Source of the DNA: CAYULW01 sp964445815
GTDB lineage: Bacteria; Bacteroidota; Bacteroidia; Flavobacteriales_E; Vicingaceae
DNA: 64,000 nt
Assembly: GCA_964445815.1 (NCBI GenBank)
Contig: CAYULW010000002.1
Coordinates: 248,001-312,000, forward strand
Reading direction: 5' to 3'
The notes beneath the pieces were generated by a model, which was given only the letters and a program-made list of their open reading frames with translations, was not told the DNA's origin and searched no databases. Of this stretch, positions 54,189 to 63,636 are shown in pieces. Both the position numbers and the translations under genes were made by a program. Within the stretch, counting starts at the first letter, position 1, and every line of letters begins with the position of its first letter.

Positions 54189-55177
54189 CGCTTAAATTTT
54201 CTGTTCATTGGCTTAAACTGATCGATAATGTAAATCAACGAGAATTCAATACCTCCACGATTGTTGCTGGCTACATCAAGATCAGAGACATTAATGTCAT
54301 AGCTTACACCCGCTCTCCATTCATTATAATCCATGCCAACCATGGCAATAAAGGCATCTTTGTTTCTATACCATAGTCCGGCGTAAAGATTCCTTTTAAG
54401 GCTTGAGCTGGAAGAATAATAGTATTTGAGGTTAGAACCGAAAAAAACTTCACTAAAAGTACCTTGACTAGAATAATAAATGGAGGGTTGAAGGTCTAAC
54501 TTTTCACTAATTTCTTGGTTAATTCTCAGATAAAATTGGCTTCTGATGTCCAATGGAATATTAGAGTTTTGGAAACTTTGATTGGCTTGATTCAAATTGT
54601 AAAAGGATAATCCCAAACTATAATACTTTCTTCTATCTAAATGGTAGTTTAGATTTGTACCCAGATTAAGATTGAGATAGTTAAAACTGTTGCGCTCAAA
54701 GGTTTCTCCATTGGATCTACTGTTGTTAAATCGTGAGCCATTATACTGCTGATCGAAACTAAACGCGTTAAAATCAATCGATCTGCCTGTCAAACCAAAT
54801 TGTAAACCGGCGCCTGCACTTAAGCTGGAATCTGCATTAAGTTTCCACGTTTGACCAAGGCTAATGTTAAACTGATTGGTTTTTAAGTTGCCTGCGCCTG
54901 CCTGATCGGTTAGGAAAACAAGACCAAAACTCAAAGGCTGATAAGAGCGGATCAAACGATTGGCTTCTCCGCTAAAAGAAAAGGTTTGAAAGGGCTCAGA
55001 AACACTTGACCATTGGTTTTTGAAATTCGAATTCAAGCGATAGTCTCCTCTAAATTGTCCTGTAAGAGCAGGGTTTAAAGTCATGTAAGACCAGTAGTAT
55101 TGAGAATAATGGATGTCCTGAGCTCTCAGCATGAAACAGGACAAAAGGAGCAATATGAACACGCTATATCTAATCAT
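54170..55177 (-). CDS. PorP/SprF family outer membrane protein (second locus)
   Basis: A 335-residue protein with signal peptide (to LRAQ), mature start DIHYSQYYWSYMTLNPALTG typical of PorP/SprF, and a beta-barrel body ending KRCPKFI. The equivalent in the other locus ends in PCAKF, so a Cys near the C-terminus is shared. Overlaps the T9SS type B gene by 4 bases and the OmpA gene by 19, so the three are co-translated. Confidence 0.9.
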   Translation of the reverse strand: MIRYSVFILLLLSCFMLRAQDIHYSQYYWSYMTLNPALTGQFRGDYRLNSNFKNQWSSVSEPFQTFSFSGEANRLIRSYQPLSFGLVFLTDQAGAGNLKTNQFNISLGQTWKLNADSSLSAGAGLQFGLTGRSIDFNAFSFDQQYNGSRFNNSRSNGETFERNSFNYLNLNLGTNLNYHLDRRKYYSLGLSFYNLNQANQSFQNSNIPLDIRSQFYLRINQEISEKLDLQPSIYYSSQGTFSEVFFGSNLKYYYSSSSSLKRNLYAGLWYRNKDAFIAMVGMDYNEWRAGVSYDINVSDLDVASNNRGGIEFSLIYIIDQFKPMNRKFKRCPKFI

Positions 55178-58100
55178 CTAATCAGTGTCACATTTCCTTG
55201 AGTGGTGTAAGTCTGGCCATCAAAACATCTGGCTTTCAAGTGGAAGACGAAAACACCCGGATCGGCCTCTTTGCCTTTATAGGTGCCATCCCATCCTTTA
55301 GATAGAGATTGACTTTCAAATACTTTTTCACCCCAACGGTTAAACACTTGAAAATCGATTTCTTGCACCAAAGCGCCTCTTACAAACAGCACATCGTTTT
55401 GTCCATCTTGATTTGGTGTGAAAGCGGAGGGAACAAAAATCTCCGGTTCGTTACAGTTGATTTCAAAAACAGAAATGCGCTTAAAGGAAATTACTTCGCA
55501 GCTTGTAGAATTGTCTGTTATGGTTACACTATAAACGGTGGTGCTTAGAGGAGAGGCTATGGGTGTTGGCGAGAAAGGATCATTAAGAGATTGCGCAGGA
55601 GACCAGACATAACTTAAGTTAGCCCCTGTTCTGTTTGTGCTTAGTTGTATGCTTTGTCCCTTATATACAGTGTCTAGTAAACTCGAAACAAAAGCATCCG
55701 TAAATGCCGGGGCATTGACTTCAATAAATGAAGAATCCAGATCAGTACAGCCTATTGAAGACGTACTGTTTAGAGTGATTTTAAGATCGTTTTTCGGAGC
55801 TACATATACAGTATTAAGCAGGTTAGAGCCAATTATACTGTCACGGGGTTGCCAGATGTAACTCGGATTGATTGAATTTAAGTCTGTAGCCATAATATTT
55901 ACCGTGTCACCTTCACAGATACTGATAAAATCATCTACAATAACATCCAAGTCCTGAACATTTATGTTGAGGCTCGAATCAGCATCACAAAATGCATTTG
56001 AGGCTTTATAATAATAAATCCCATTTGCTGAAGGACTGATTAAAACACTACTGTCAGAACTTGTATTAAGCAATTGTAAAAAGAGCGGATCGGTAGCCCA
56101 AAAATATCGAATAGCAGTACCCATAGAATTCATGCTTAACCCAACGGTATCGCCCAAACAAATTAAAGTATCATTAATTGGTTCAAGATCAACAGATCGT
56201 TCTACTCTTAATGTATCTCTAAGCGTATCAGAGCGCATACAAGTATTATTTTCTGTGACCAATTGAATAATATAAGTACCGGAATCTGTGTAAACTTTTA
56301 CCGGATCTTCTTGACTGGTGTTTATTGAACCATCACCAAAATTAAAGGTGAATTGATCGACACCTTTTTGAGTCGAATTCAATGGAATGGAAGCGGGGGT
56401 GCAAATGGAATCGATAATATCATCTAATCTGGCTTCATATTCAATGTAATGAATGTAGACTTCATCAAAGCGCTCACAATACTGGTCTTCAATTTTAAAA
56501 TAATAGTTGTGGTTTTGGTTGCTGGACACTATAAATGAACTATCAAAAGGGAATGCATTAATTGTATCTGAAAAGGAACTGCTGTTACTCCACAAGAAGC
56601 TACTAGCCGTCCCAAAAGAGTTAATGCTGTAATCCAAAATATCTAAGCCACAATAGGTAGTGTCAGCAAGGGGTGAATAGTTTAGGTTGTTTTGCACCAC
56701 ATTTAAGGGAATTAGAGTGGTGTCTTTGGCTTTGCAAAGATTGTTCTCTACAATTAATGATAAGGTATAGTTTCCCGGAGCACTATAATTAACTGTTCTT
56801 GTTAGATTAACAGTGTCCAATACTCCGTTGTCAAAGTTCCATCTGAAAGCATCAATATTGTTTAGGTTAGCCATGGCTGTTACCGAAGTATTTTCACAAA
56901 TGGTATCTTCAGAGAGGTTAGCAGAATAGGAGATAGGAGAATAGGTAATGATTATGGAATCTGTTTTTTCACAGGCATCAGTTAGTGAGTTTGTTGCCTT
57001 TAGATAAATGGTATTGACACCATTTTGAAGCACCAATTCGTATTGCTTAGAGTTACCTGCTTGCAATACCGTATTAAAATCAGGATCAGAGGCCCAAGTC
57101 AGTTCGTTTTGATTCGCAGCAATGGCATCAATCTTAAAACTATCCCGGAAACAAACTAGCGTATCCTGTGGTAAGTCAAGTATCAGGTTATCCGGCCTTG
57201 CCCTTATCAAGATGGAAGTAATATCTCCCGTTGCACAAACAGTATCTTCAACCAATTGACTAATGCTATAGTTACCGGCTTGTGTAATGTATATTGTGGT
57301 GTCTGAAAAATTGCTTTGCACCAGAGTGCCGTAAAAGTCCCAGGTAATTTTATCAGCTCTTACACTTAAATCTGTTAAGGTAATGGCTACTGTATCATTG
57401 TTGCCTAAACAAAATTCTGTTGAATCAGAAATAAAATTGGCGATGGGTAGAATTTCAAAGTCATATTTAAAAACGGCATTGTTGCAATGGTTGGTTATTG
57501 AACCTTTGGTTCGGGAATAGGCATTAGGAGTTGTTGGAAAGTCATTGGAAGAGGTAAAGCACGAAGCACAAACAGACTGATAAATAATACCATCTTTATC
57601 AAAACGGCTGGTGCCTCCGTCAACATGGTCATCCGATTGGTTTCCTCCATAGAAAGTAGCATACAAAACACTATCTGCATTGCCGTTGAGTACATAAAGA
57701 TAAAAATCGTTGCCATCGGTTGTGCTTTGAAATGCTCCAGGTGAAGTGTACATGTTATTGTTAAGATTTTTATCTAATTCTCCGCCGGCGATGTCTCCTC
57801 CCCATCCCGAAGCATACATGTTAAAACAGCGGTCAACAAGGAATGCAGTTGGAGAAATGTTAACATTAGTACTTGGCGTAACTACTCCAAAAGTGGTGGA
57901 TAACTCCAAGGAATCCAGATTGGGGTCTAGCTTTACGAAAAATTGCCCGGCTCCCGTATCGGCTTTAGTGGTCATTTTTAGAGGGAAATTGCTACTTTCT
58001 GTTTGCCCGAAAGCGTAGATATGATCCAAGCGATCATATTCAATAAAATAAACTTGATCGCTTGTATTTGTTCCTATGAAGGTACTTTTTAACACGTTCT

Positions 58101-59697
58101 GTCCATTAGCCGAAAGAATACTGATAAAACCATCAGATCGACCACCGAAAGCAGCATCGGCATATGAGCCTGAAGACGTGGGGAAGTCAGTAAAGCTACT
58201 CGTTCCACCTCCAACCAGTATTTGCCCTGAATTTAAAATCTTCAAAGAGTAAATGGCATCGTATTGATTTCCACCTAGGTATCTAGACCAAATCAGACTG
58301 TCTAAGTTAGGACTGAATTTCATGACCAGACCATCTAACAAACCATTATGTGAATTGAGTGCATCAAACAGATTAGAACTTCTGGTACAGGTTCCAACAT
58401 AACAATACCCGAGGGAGTCTACAATAATTTCGCCTCGATGTGCGTCTCCATAATTATATTTCAAGTCATCATAACTCCCTGTACTTGAGTTATTAATTCC
58501 ATCTGCACCGATGCCTCCGTAATAGGTCGAACCCTTTATAGCGGCACCGTCTTGGTCTAATTTTGTAATGTAAATATCCGTTCCACCAACAAAAGTGCTG
58601 ATTTCAGTAGTCACAGTTCCTGAATTTTCTTTTGAGCTATCGTAAGCATTAGGACCAAGAGGAAAATTAGTTGAAGCAGTTGTTCCGAAAACAAATAGGT
58701 TAAGCGAATCATCTACCACTAAACTGTTTGACGTCTCGTTTCGGTTTCCACCTAGATAAGTGCCATAAATCATTTGAGTACCAGTGCTATTAAATTTGCT
58801 AATGGCGATATCAATGGTTCCTCCCTGAAAGGAGGTTTCAAAAGCACCTAAAGTTGTATCATAACCATTGCCAAAGACGGTACCTGCCGTATAAGTATTG
58901 CCAAACTTATCATAAGTGGCAGTCATGCCAAAGTTGTTTGCTCTAGAGCCGGAGTAAGTAGAGAAGATGAGAGTAGGGTCTATAATTAAAGGCTTCTTGG
59001 GATCTACCTGTCCTGAAATTTCAAACTGAATGAGGTTGCCTTTTGCCAATTGATAGGCACTTTCTATTTCTACTTTTTTCCCATCAACAATTTGATAAAC
59101 ATAAGGCTTGCCTTCCAGTATTTCTCCAAGGCTGTGTTCCACAATAAGATTTCCTGATTGTTTATCTATTCTAGGCTTTTTAACTCCCCGGTATTGGATT
59201 TTTATCTGTCGATAATCCGCACCGGGAGAGAGAATGAAGTCATACTTTAAAAAACCTTCCTGACCATATAGTTTTAAGTCAATGCCTTCGTAAAGCGCTC
59301 GATAATAGACCTGATTATACTTTCTGACATAAGAAGCCCAGCTTTCTCGATTATTGCCGATGAAGTAATTGTAATAGGTCGAGGAAGCATTAATTGGTTC
59401 AATTTTCGGATTTGATTTTGCTCCAATGAATTGGGCTTTTAGATGATGTTTTTTTACCCCGTGCTCTTCGGTTTCTTCAAATTCATGATGATGGTCAGGA
59501 AATTCAGCAAATTGGTAATGAAAGGCATTCGATTCATAATAGATTTTGCCTCCCTCAATTTCAGCACTAAATTTTACTTTCCGATCCCATTGTCCTTTAT
59601 TCTCCTCATAGTGATAATCCTGTGCTTTGGCCTGACTGAAACAGAAAGTCAAAACCATTAGACTAATCAGATATACTCTAAATTTCAGGTAAAACAT
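55174..59697 (-). CDS. SBBP-repeat/PKD surface protein with T9SS type B sorting domain
   Basis: A 1507-residue protein: signal peptide (to AKAQ), an N-terminal beta domain (YEENKGQWDRKVKFSAEIEG ... YYNYFIGNN), SBBP beta-propeller repeats (about 240-760, FSTYSGSRANNFG; YGTYLGGNRNETS; WSRYLGGNQYDAI), several PKD-like and Ig-like domains, and a type B sorting domain (FVPSAFTPNQDGQND, DFQVFNRWGEKVFESQ, GWDGTYKGKEADPGVFVFHL). It would be exported by T9SS and held by the PorP/SprF protein encoded next to it. Confidence 0.9.
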   Translation of the reverse strand: MFYLKFRVYLISLMVLTFCFSQAKAQDYHYEENKGQWDRKVKFSAEIEGGKIYYESNAFHYQFAEFPDHHHEFEETEEHGVKKHHLKAQFIGAKSNPKIEPINASSTYYNYFIGNNRESWASYVRKYNQVYYRALYEGIDLKLYGQEGFLKYDFILSPGADYRQIKIQYRGVKKPRIDKQSGNLIVEHSLGEILEGKPYVYQIVDGKKVEIESAYQLAKGNLIQFEISGQVDPKKPLIIDPTLIFSTYSGSRANNFGMTATYDKFGNTYTAGTVFGNGYDTTLGAFETSFQGGTIDIAISKFNSTGTQMIYGTYLGGNRNETSNSLVVDDSLNLFVFGTTASTNFPLGPNAYDSSKENSGTVTTEISTFVGGTDIYITKLDQDGAAIKGSTYYGGIGADGINNSSTGSYDDLKYNYGDAHRGEIIVDSLGYCYVGTCTRSSNLFDALNSHNGLLDGLVMKFSPNLDSLIWSRYLGGNQYDAIYSLKILNSGQILVGGGTSSFTDFPTSSGSYADAAFGGRSDGFISILSANGQNVLKSTFIGTNTSDQVYFIEYDRLDHIYAFGQTESSNFPLKMTTKADTGAGQFFVKLDPNLDSLELSTTFGVVTPSTNVNISPTAFLVDRCFNMYASGWGGDIAGGELDKNLNNNMYTSPGAFQSTTDGNDFYLYVLNGNADSVLYATFYGGNQSDDHVDGGTSRFDKDGIIYQSVCASCFTSSNDFPTTPNAYSRTKGSITNHCNNAVFKYDFEILPIANFISDSTEFCLGNNDTVAITLTDLSVRADKITWDFYGTLVQSNFSDTTIYITQAGNYSISQLVEDTVCATGDITSILIRARPDNLILDLPQDTLVCFRDSFKIDAIAANQNELTWASDPDFNTVLQAGNSKQYELVLQNGVNTIYLKATNSLTDACEKTDSIIITYSPISYSANLSEDTICENTSVTAMANLNNIDAFRWNFDNGVLDTVNLTRTVNYSAPGNYTLSLIVENNLCKAKDTTLIPLNVVQNNLNYSPLADTTYCGLDILDYSINSFGTASSFLWSNSSSFSDTINAFPFDSSFIVSSNQNHNYYFKIEDQYCERFDEVYIHYIEYEARLDDIIDSICTPASIPLNSTQKGVDQFTFNFGDGSINTSQEDPVKVYTDSGTYIIQLVTENNTCMRSDTLRDTLRVERSVDLEPINDTLICLGDTVGLSMNSMGTAIRYFWATDPLFLQLLNTSSDSSVLISPSANGIYYYKASNAFCDADSSLNINVQDLDVIVDDFISICEGDTVNIMATDLNSINPSYIWQPRDSIIGSNLLNTVYVAPKNDLKITLNSTSSIGCTDLDSSFIEVNAPAFTDAFVSSLLDTVYKGQSIQLSTNRTGANLSYVWSPAQSLNDPFSPTPIASPLSTTVYSVTITDNSTSCEVISFKRISVFEINCNEPEIFVPSAFTPNQDGQNDVLFVRGALVQEIDFQVFNRWGEKVFESQSLSKGWDGTYKGKEADPGVFVFHLKARCFDGQTYTTQGNVTLIR

Positions 59698-59859
59698 GCT
59701 ATATGGTAAATTTAGCTATTCTTATTCGTAGAATAAGACGTATGGTATACAAAGATGGCTGCTTTTTATCTTGGCAAATCTTTATAATGTAATTGTGGAG
59801 TGGATTCATTTGATTCAATTTTAATAAGAGAAGACTTAATTTTGGCAAAAGTGGAAAAG

Positions 59860-60693
59860 ATGATTTTAGTTGGTGATAGCGGTTCTACAAAAACCGATTG
59901 GCGACTTATTAACGGTGAACAGATTCAGCAACTGGAAGGGAAAGGTTTGAACCCTCACTTTCACGATCGCAAATCAGTTAATGAAGTTATACTTGAAACT
60001 TTTAGAGATTTGGATCATCAAGCCATAGCTTCGATTTTTATATATGGATCAGGCTGTAGTACCGAATACAATAAGCAAATCATAAGGCAACCGTTTCAGG
60101 ATTATTTTAAAGCGGCCCAGATTCATATTCATCATGATCTCTTAGGAGCGGCAAGGGCAGCTTGTCAAAATCAGAAAGGTATCGCAGCAATACTTGGTAC
60201 AGGAAGTAATTTAGGACTGTATGATGGTGATCAAATTGTGCAAGAGTTCAGATCAGGAGGCTACTCTATAGGTGATGAAGGAGGTGGAGTGAACATTGGT
60301 AGAAAAGTGCTAAAAGCCTATATTGAGGAATACATGCCGGAAGACCTTTTGGGCAACTTTACTCAGCGATATCAGACCAATTATGATGAGATACTAACGA
60401 ACTTGTACAAAAAACCATTTCCTAACCGTTACATCGCACAATACAGTCGTTTTGCTTATCATCATAAGAGTCACCCCTTTGTGTCGCAGCTTCTAATTGA
60501 GAATTTTGAAGAATTTATCGAGCGAAAAGTGAAGAGGGTTAAAGATTACGAGAAATACAGCTTAAGTGTTGTTGGTTCGGTAGGTTTTTACTTCAGAGAA
60601 GTCTTGGAGCAGGTTTGTAGGCAGCACGGAATTCACCTTGGATCAGTCTTGGAAAAACCCATTGCGGGCTTGACTTTATTTCATCAAACTTAG
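59860..60693 (+). CDS. N-acetylglucosamine kinase-like (BadF/BadG/BcrA/BcrD ATPase family) protein
   Basis: 277 residues from the ATG at 59860; the frame is open back to 59800. ASKHA-fold signatures: MILVGDSGSTKTDWRLI (phosphate 1), AAILGTGSNLGLYDG (phosphate 2) and GGYSIGDEGGGVNIGRKVL. Close in form to GlcNAc kinases (NAGK). It probably phosphorylates an amino sugar from cell wall turnover; this is inference from family. Ends 4 bases into the convergent RsmI-like gene. Confidence 0.85.
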   Translation: MILVGDSGSTKTDWRLINGEQIQQLEGKGLNPHFHDRKSVNEVILETFRDLDHQAIASIFIYGSGCSTEYNKQIIRQPFQDYFKAAQIHIHHDLLGAARAACQNQKGIAAILGTGSNLGLYDGDQIVQEFRSGGYSIGDEGGGVNIGRKVLKAYIEEYMPEDLLGNFTQRYQTNYDEILTNLYKKPFPNRYIAQYSRFAYHHKSHPFVSQLLIENFEEFIERKVKRVKDYEKYSLSVVGSVGFYFREVLEQVCRQHGIHLGSVLEKPIAGLTLFHQT

Positions 60694-61406
60694 GCTAGGA
60701 ATGAAAACAGGGCTGGTTGTTTATGAAGATCAGGGATTTTATTTTGTTTCCATTCTTTCACACTCAAGGTTTTGATCCATTCTTGAGGACTATGCAGGTT
60801 TACTGCTAAAGATAGTTGTGTGCTGCTTTGCAAGGTTCTGATCAAATGTTCATAAAGTGCCACGTTACGATATGGTGTATCCATAATCAGTTGTGTCTGG
60901 TTTCTTTTTTTGGACTCGGCTTCCAATTGTTTAATTTGCTGTTGTCGTTTTGTGTCGTCACGTTCTAAGTAGCCATGAAAAGCAAAGGATTGTCCGTTAA
61001 GCCCACTACTCATTAATGCCATTAAGATAGAGGAGGGGCCAATTAAAGGAACAACCTGAATATTATGATAATGTGCAGCTTTCACCAGTTTAGATCCGGG
61101 ATCGGCAACACATGGAACACCTGCATCAGAAAGTACACCAAAATGATGGCCTGCATTCAGAATTGTAATAATGTCTTGAATCTCTCTATGGCTACTTCTT
61201 TTGTCCAAGGGATAAAATTCACTTTTGTCAATGATCTCCTTCAGACCGATATTCACTAAAAATCGTCTTGCATCTTTAAGGTGTTCATAGCTGAAATGGC
61301 GCAAGGTTTTTATCAGTTCGTAATTGCATGGAGGAAAGGCCAGTTCAGGTTTAAGACTGCCTATAAAGTTGGGAATAAGATAAAGCTTAGCCTTAGTCAT
61401 GCTCAA
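60690..61406 (-). CDS. SAM-dependent methyltransferase, RsmI-like tetrapyrrole methylase fold
   Basis: A 238-residue protein: AKLYLIPNFIGS at the start, HFGVLSDAGVPCVADPGSKL (the SDAGxPxxxDPG signature of RsmI), VVPLIGPSSILMALMSSGLN and LIMDTPYRN. RsmI methylates the 2'-O of C1402 in 16S rRNA, but this shorter form lacks the usual C-terminal part, and Bacteroidota often carry both versions, so the target is uncertain. Overlaps the phosphatase gene upstream by 14 bases. Confidence 0.82.
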   Translation of the reverse strand: MSMTKAKLYLIPNFIGSLKPELAFPPCNYELIKTLRHFSYEHLKDARRFLVNIGLKEIIDKSEFYPLDKRSSHREIQDIITILNAGHHFGVLSDAGVPCVADPGSKLVKAAHYHNIQVVPLIGPSSILMALMSSGLNGQSFAFHGYLERDDTKRQQQIKQLEAESKKRNQTQLIMDTPYRNVALYEHLIRTLQSSTQLSLAVNLHSPQEWIKTLSVKEWKQNKIPDLHKQPALFSFLA

Positions 61407-61854
61407 TTTGCTCTAGAAAACGCTCACAAGCATGATCGAGTAATTGATAAACCTGTTCAAAACCTTCCTCACCTCCAAAGTAAGGATCAGGAACAGAGCG
61501 GTTTTCATTTGGAAAGCTAAAATTGAGCATCATCTCCACCTTGTTTCTTCTTTCATCATCATTAACCAGCCTTAATGCATTTTCATAATTAGAGCTGTCC
61601 ATCACAAGAATATGATCGAAGACATCAAAGTCTTCTGCAAGGAGTTGGCGTGCGCTATATCCGGAAATATCGATGTCGTATTCGGCACTTTTCTCTATGG
61701 CTCGCCGATCGGGATGTTCACCAATGTGATAACTGGAGGTACCTGCCGAGTCAACCTGAATGTCTAGGCCTTTTTCCCTGATCTTATGTTCTAAGATGCC
61801 TTGAGCCATTGGTGACCTGCAAATGTTTCCCAAACAAACGGTTAATACTTTCAT
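61393..61854 (-). CDS. Low-molecular-weight protein-tyrosine phosphatase
   Basis: A 153-residue protein with the P-loop CLGNICRSPMAQG at the start (CX5R) and the acid loop VPDPYFGGEEGFEQVY near the end, both intact. It dephosphorylates phosphotyrosine proteins; in bacteria often linked to polysaccharide kinases, though none is here. It follows dnaA after a strong terminator, so it probably has its own promoter. Confidence 0.92.
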   Translation of the reverse strand: MKVLTVCLGNICRSPMAQGILEHKIREKGLDIQVDSAGTSSYHIGEHPDRRAIEKSAEYDIDISGYSARQLLAEDFDVFDHILVMDSSNYENALRLVNDDERRNKVEMMLNFSFPNENRSVPDPYFGGEEGFEQVYQLLDHACERFLEQIEHD

Positions 61855-61856
61855 GT

Positions 61857-61889
61857 CAAAAAAATCCCCGCCAACAGGCGGGGAATATA
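61857..61889 (-). terminator. Intrinsic terminator downstream of dnaA
   Basis: Perfect 8-pair stem TCCCCGCC (61865-61872) / GGCGGGGA (61877-61884), AACA loop, and on the minus strand a following run of seven T. It starts 6 bases after the dnaA stop. Confidence 0.9.
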
Positions 61890-63323
61890 TTATTGTATAC
61901 TTATTTTCTTTTCCAGATCACTGATATAGCCTCTAAATCGCTTGTCAGTATCAATCAAATTGTTGACTGTTTTACAAGCATGTAATACTGTCGCATGGTC
62001 TTTTCCACCGCAATGCATACCGATATTGGCTAAACTCGACTTGGTCATCTTTTTGGCAAAGAACATGGCAATTTGTCTGGCTTGAACCACCTCGCGCTTT
62101 CTTGTTTTTGATTTGAGCAACTCAATTGGCAAATCAAAATAATCGCATACTACCTTTTGAATATAGTCGATAGAGACTTCTCTAGCGGTATTTTTAACAA
62201 ACTTGTCGATCATTTGCTTGGCTAACTCCAAGGTGATCGCTTTTTTGTTTAAAGAAGACTGAGCAAGCAGAGAAATCAATGCCCCTTCCAGTTCACGAAT
62301 ATTTGTTGTAATGCTATACGCCAAATATTCCACCACTTCTTTAGGCAATTCCAAACCTTCATTATACATCTTGGTTTGAAGAATCGCTATTCTTGTTTCC
62401 AATCCCGGGTTTTGAAGGTCTGCAGATAAACCCCACTTGAAACGAGACAGTAAACGCTGTTCCATGCCCTGTAATTCCACAGGTGCTTTATCACTGGTCA
62501 GAATCAATTGTTTTCCGGTTTGATGCAAGTGATTAAAGATGTGGAAAAAGACATCTTGGGTTTTTTCTTTGCCGCTAAAAAACTGTACGTCATCAATGAT
62601 CAATACATCGATCATCTGATAGAAATGAATGAAATCGTTTTGATTGTTATTTCTGACAGCATCGATAAATTGATGCGTAAACTTCTCAGAGGAAACGTAA
62701 AGTACCGTTTTATTCGGATGATTCTTTTTAATTTCAATACCTATAGAGTGTACCAAATGTGTTTTTCCCAACCCTACACCTCCATAGATCAATAATGGAT
62801 TAAAAGCGGTTCCACCAGGGTTTTTGGCCACAGCATAACCTGCAGACCTCGCCAATCTGTTGCAATCGCCCTCAATAAAATTATCAAAGGAGTAATTAGG
62901 GTTCAATTGAGAATCAATGTTTACTTTCTTCAATCCGGGAATGATAAAAGGATTTTTAATGCCTTTTTCTCCACTTACATCCAACGGGACGGCAACAGGG
63001 TCATTCTTAAGTGCTTGTCGATTTGTGGTAGGAATCTTGACTGCATAAGGTTTAGGGCTGTTCATGCTGTTTTCCATGATAATGCTGTATTCCAGCTTAC
63101 CCTCAGCACCTAATTCCTTTTTGATCGTTTTTCTTAATAATGAAATGTAATGTTCTTCCAGCCACTCATAAAAAAATTGGCTGGGTACTTGAATGGTAAG
63201 TACATTGTTGGATAACTTAAGTGGAGTAATCGGCTCAAACCAGGTTTTATAACTTTGAAGGCTCACATTGTCTTTAATAACGGACAAACAATTTTGCCAA
63301 ACTTGGCTAAAGTCTTTACTCAT
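61890..63323 (-). CDS. dnaA: Chromosomal replication initiator DnaA
   Basis: A 477-residue protein: domain I (1-about 90), AAA+ domain III with Walker A YGGVGLGKTHLVHSIG and Walker B VLIIDDVQFFSGKEKTQD, and DNA-binding domain IV with the signature GGKDHATVLHACKTV. It opens the origin by binding DnaA boxes. The 313-base AT-rich spacer upstream separates it from a divergent thioesterase gene. Length and motifs are complete. Confidence 0.97.
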   Translation of the reverse strand: MSKDFSQVWQNCLSVIKDNVSLQSYKTWFEPITPLKLSNNVLTIQVPSQFFYEWLEEHYISLLRKTIKKELGAEGKLEYSIIMENSMNSPKPYAVKIPTTNRQALKNDPVAVPLDVSGEKGIKNPFIIPGLKKVNIDSQLNPNYSFDNFIEGDCNRLARSAGYAVAKNPGGTAFNPLLIYGGVGLGKTHLVHSIGIEIKKNHPNKTVLYVSSEKFTHQFIDAVRNNNQNDFIHFYQMIDVLIIDDVQFFSGKEKTQDVFFHIFNHLHQTGKQLILTSDKAPVELQGMEQRLLSRFKWGLSADLQNPGLETRIAILQTKMYNEGLELPKEVVEYLAYSITTNIRELEGALISLLAQSSLNKKAITLELAKQMIDKFVKNTAREVSIDYIQKVVCDYFDLPIELLKSKTRKREVVQARQIAMFFAKKMTKSSLANIGMHCGGKDHATVLHACKTVNNLIDTDKRFRGYISDLEKKISIQ

Positions 63324-63636
63324 GCTTTTAGTTTATTTAAAGTTAAAAAAGGGGCACTTAGTATAAGAATTAATCTTTCAAAAAACAAAAAAAAATCAAC
63401 AATTTTTCCTCCTATTTTCGCGGACTCTGAAATTGATGTATGTTTGGTGTAATTTATTGATTTTTAAATAAATAAAACCAATCAATCCCTGAACCAAATG
63501 CTCAGCAAATATTTGAAGAAAAAAGTGAAATAAAAAATTTTTTTGCTCTTGATTTTTAAGAAAATTATCACATATTAAAGCGAAATTTAAATTGATTAAT
63601 TTAACTTACTGTTAACCCGAACTTAACACCTTTTTT
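63324..63636. promoter_or_regulatory. AT-rich divergent spacer upstream of dnaA
   Basis: 313 bases, strongly AT-rich, without a gene. It must hold the promoters of dnaA and of the thioesterase gene. TATGTTTG at 63439-63446 matches TAnnTTTG on the plus strand, but lies 190 bases from that gene. Only one weak DnaA-box-like word (TTATCACAT, 63566-63574 region) is seen, so an origin is not supported. Confidence 0.4.

Noticed and set aside
63324..63636. Candidate replication origin next to dnaA
   Set aside because: Only one weak DnaA-box-like word is visible and no cluster of boxes; GC skew would be needed to place oriC.
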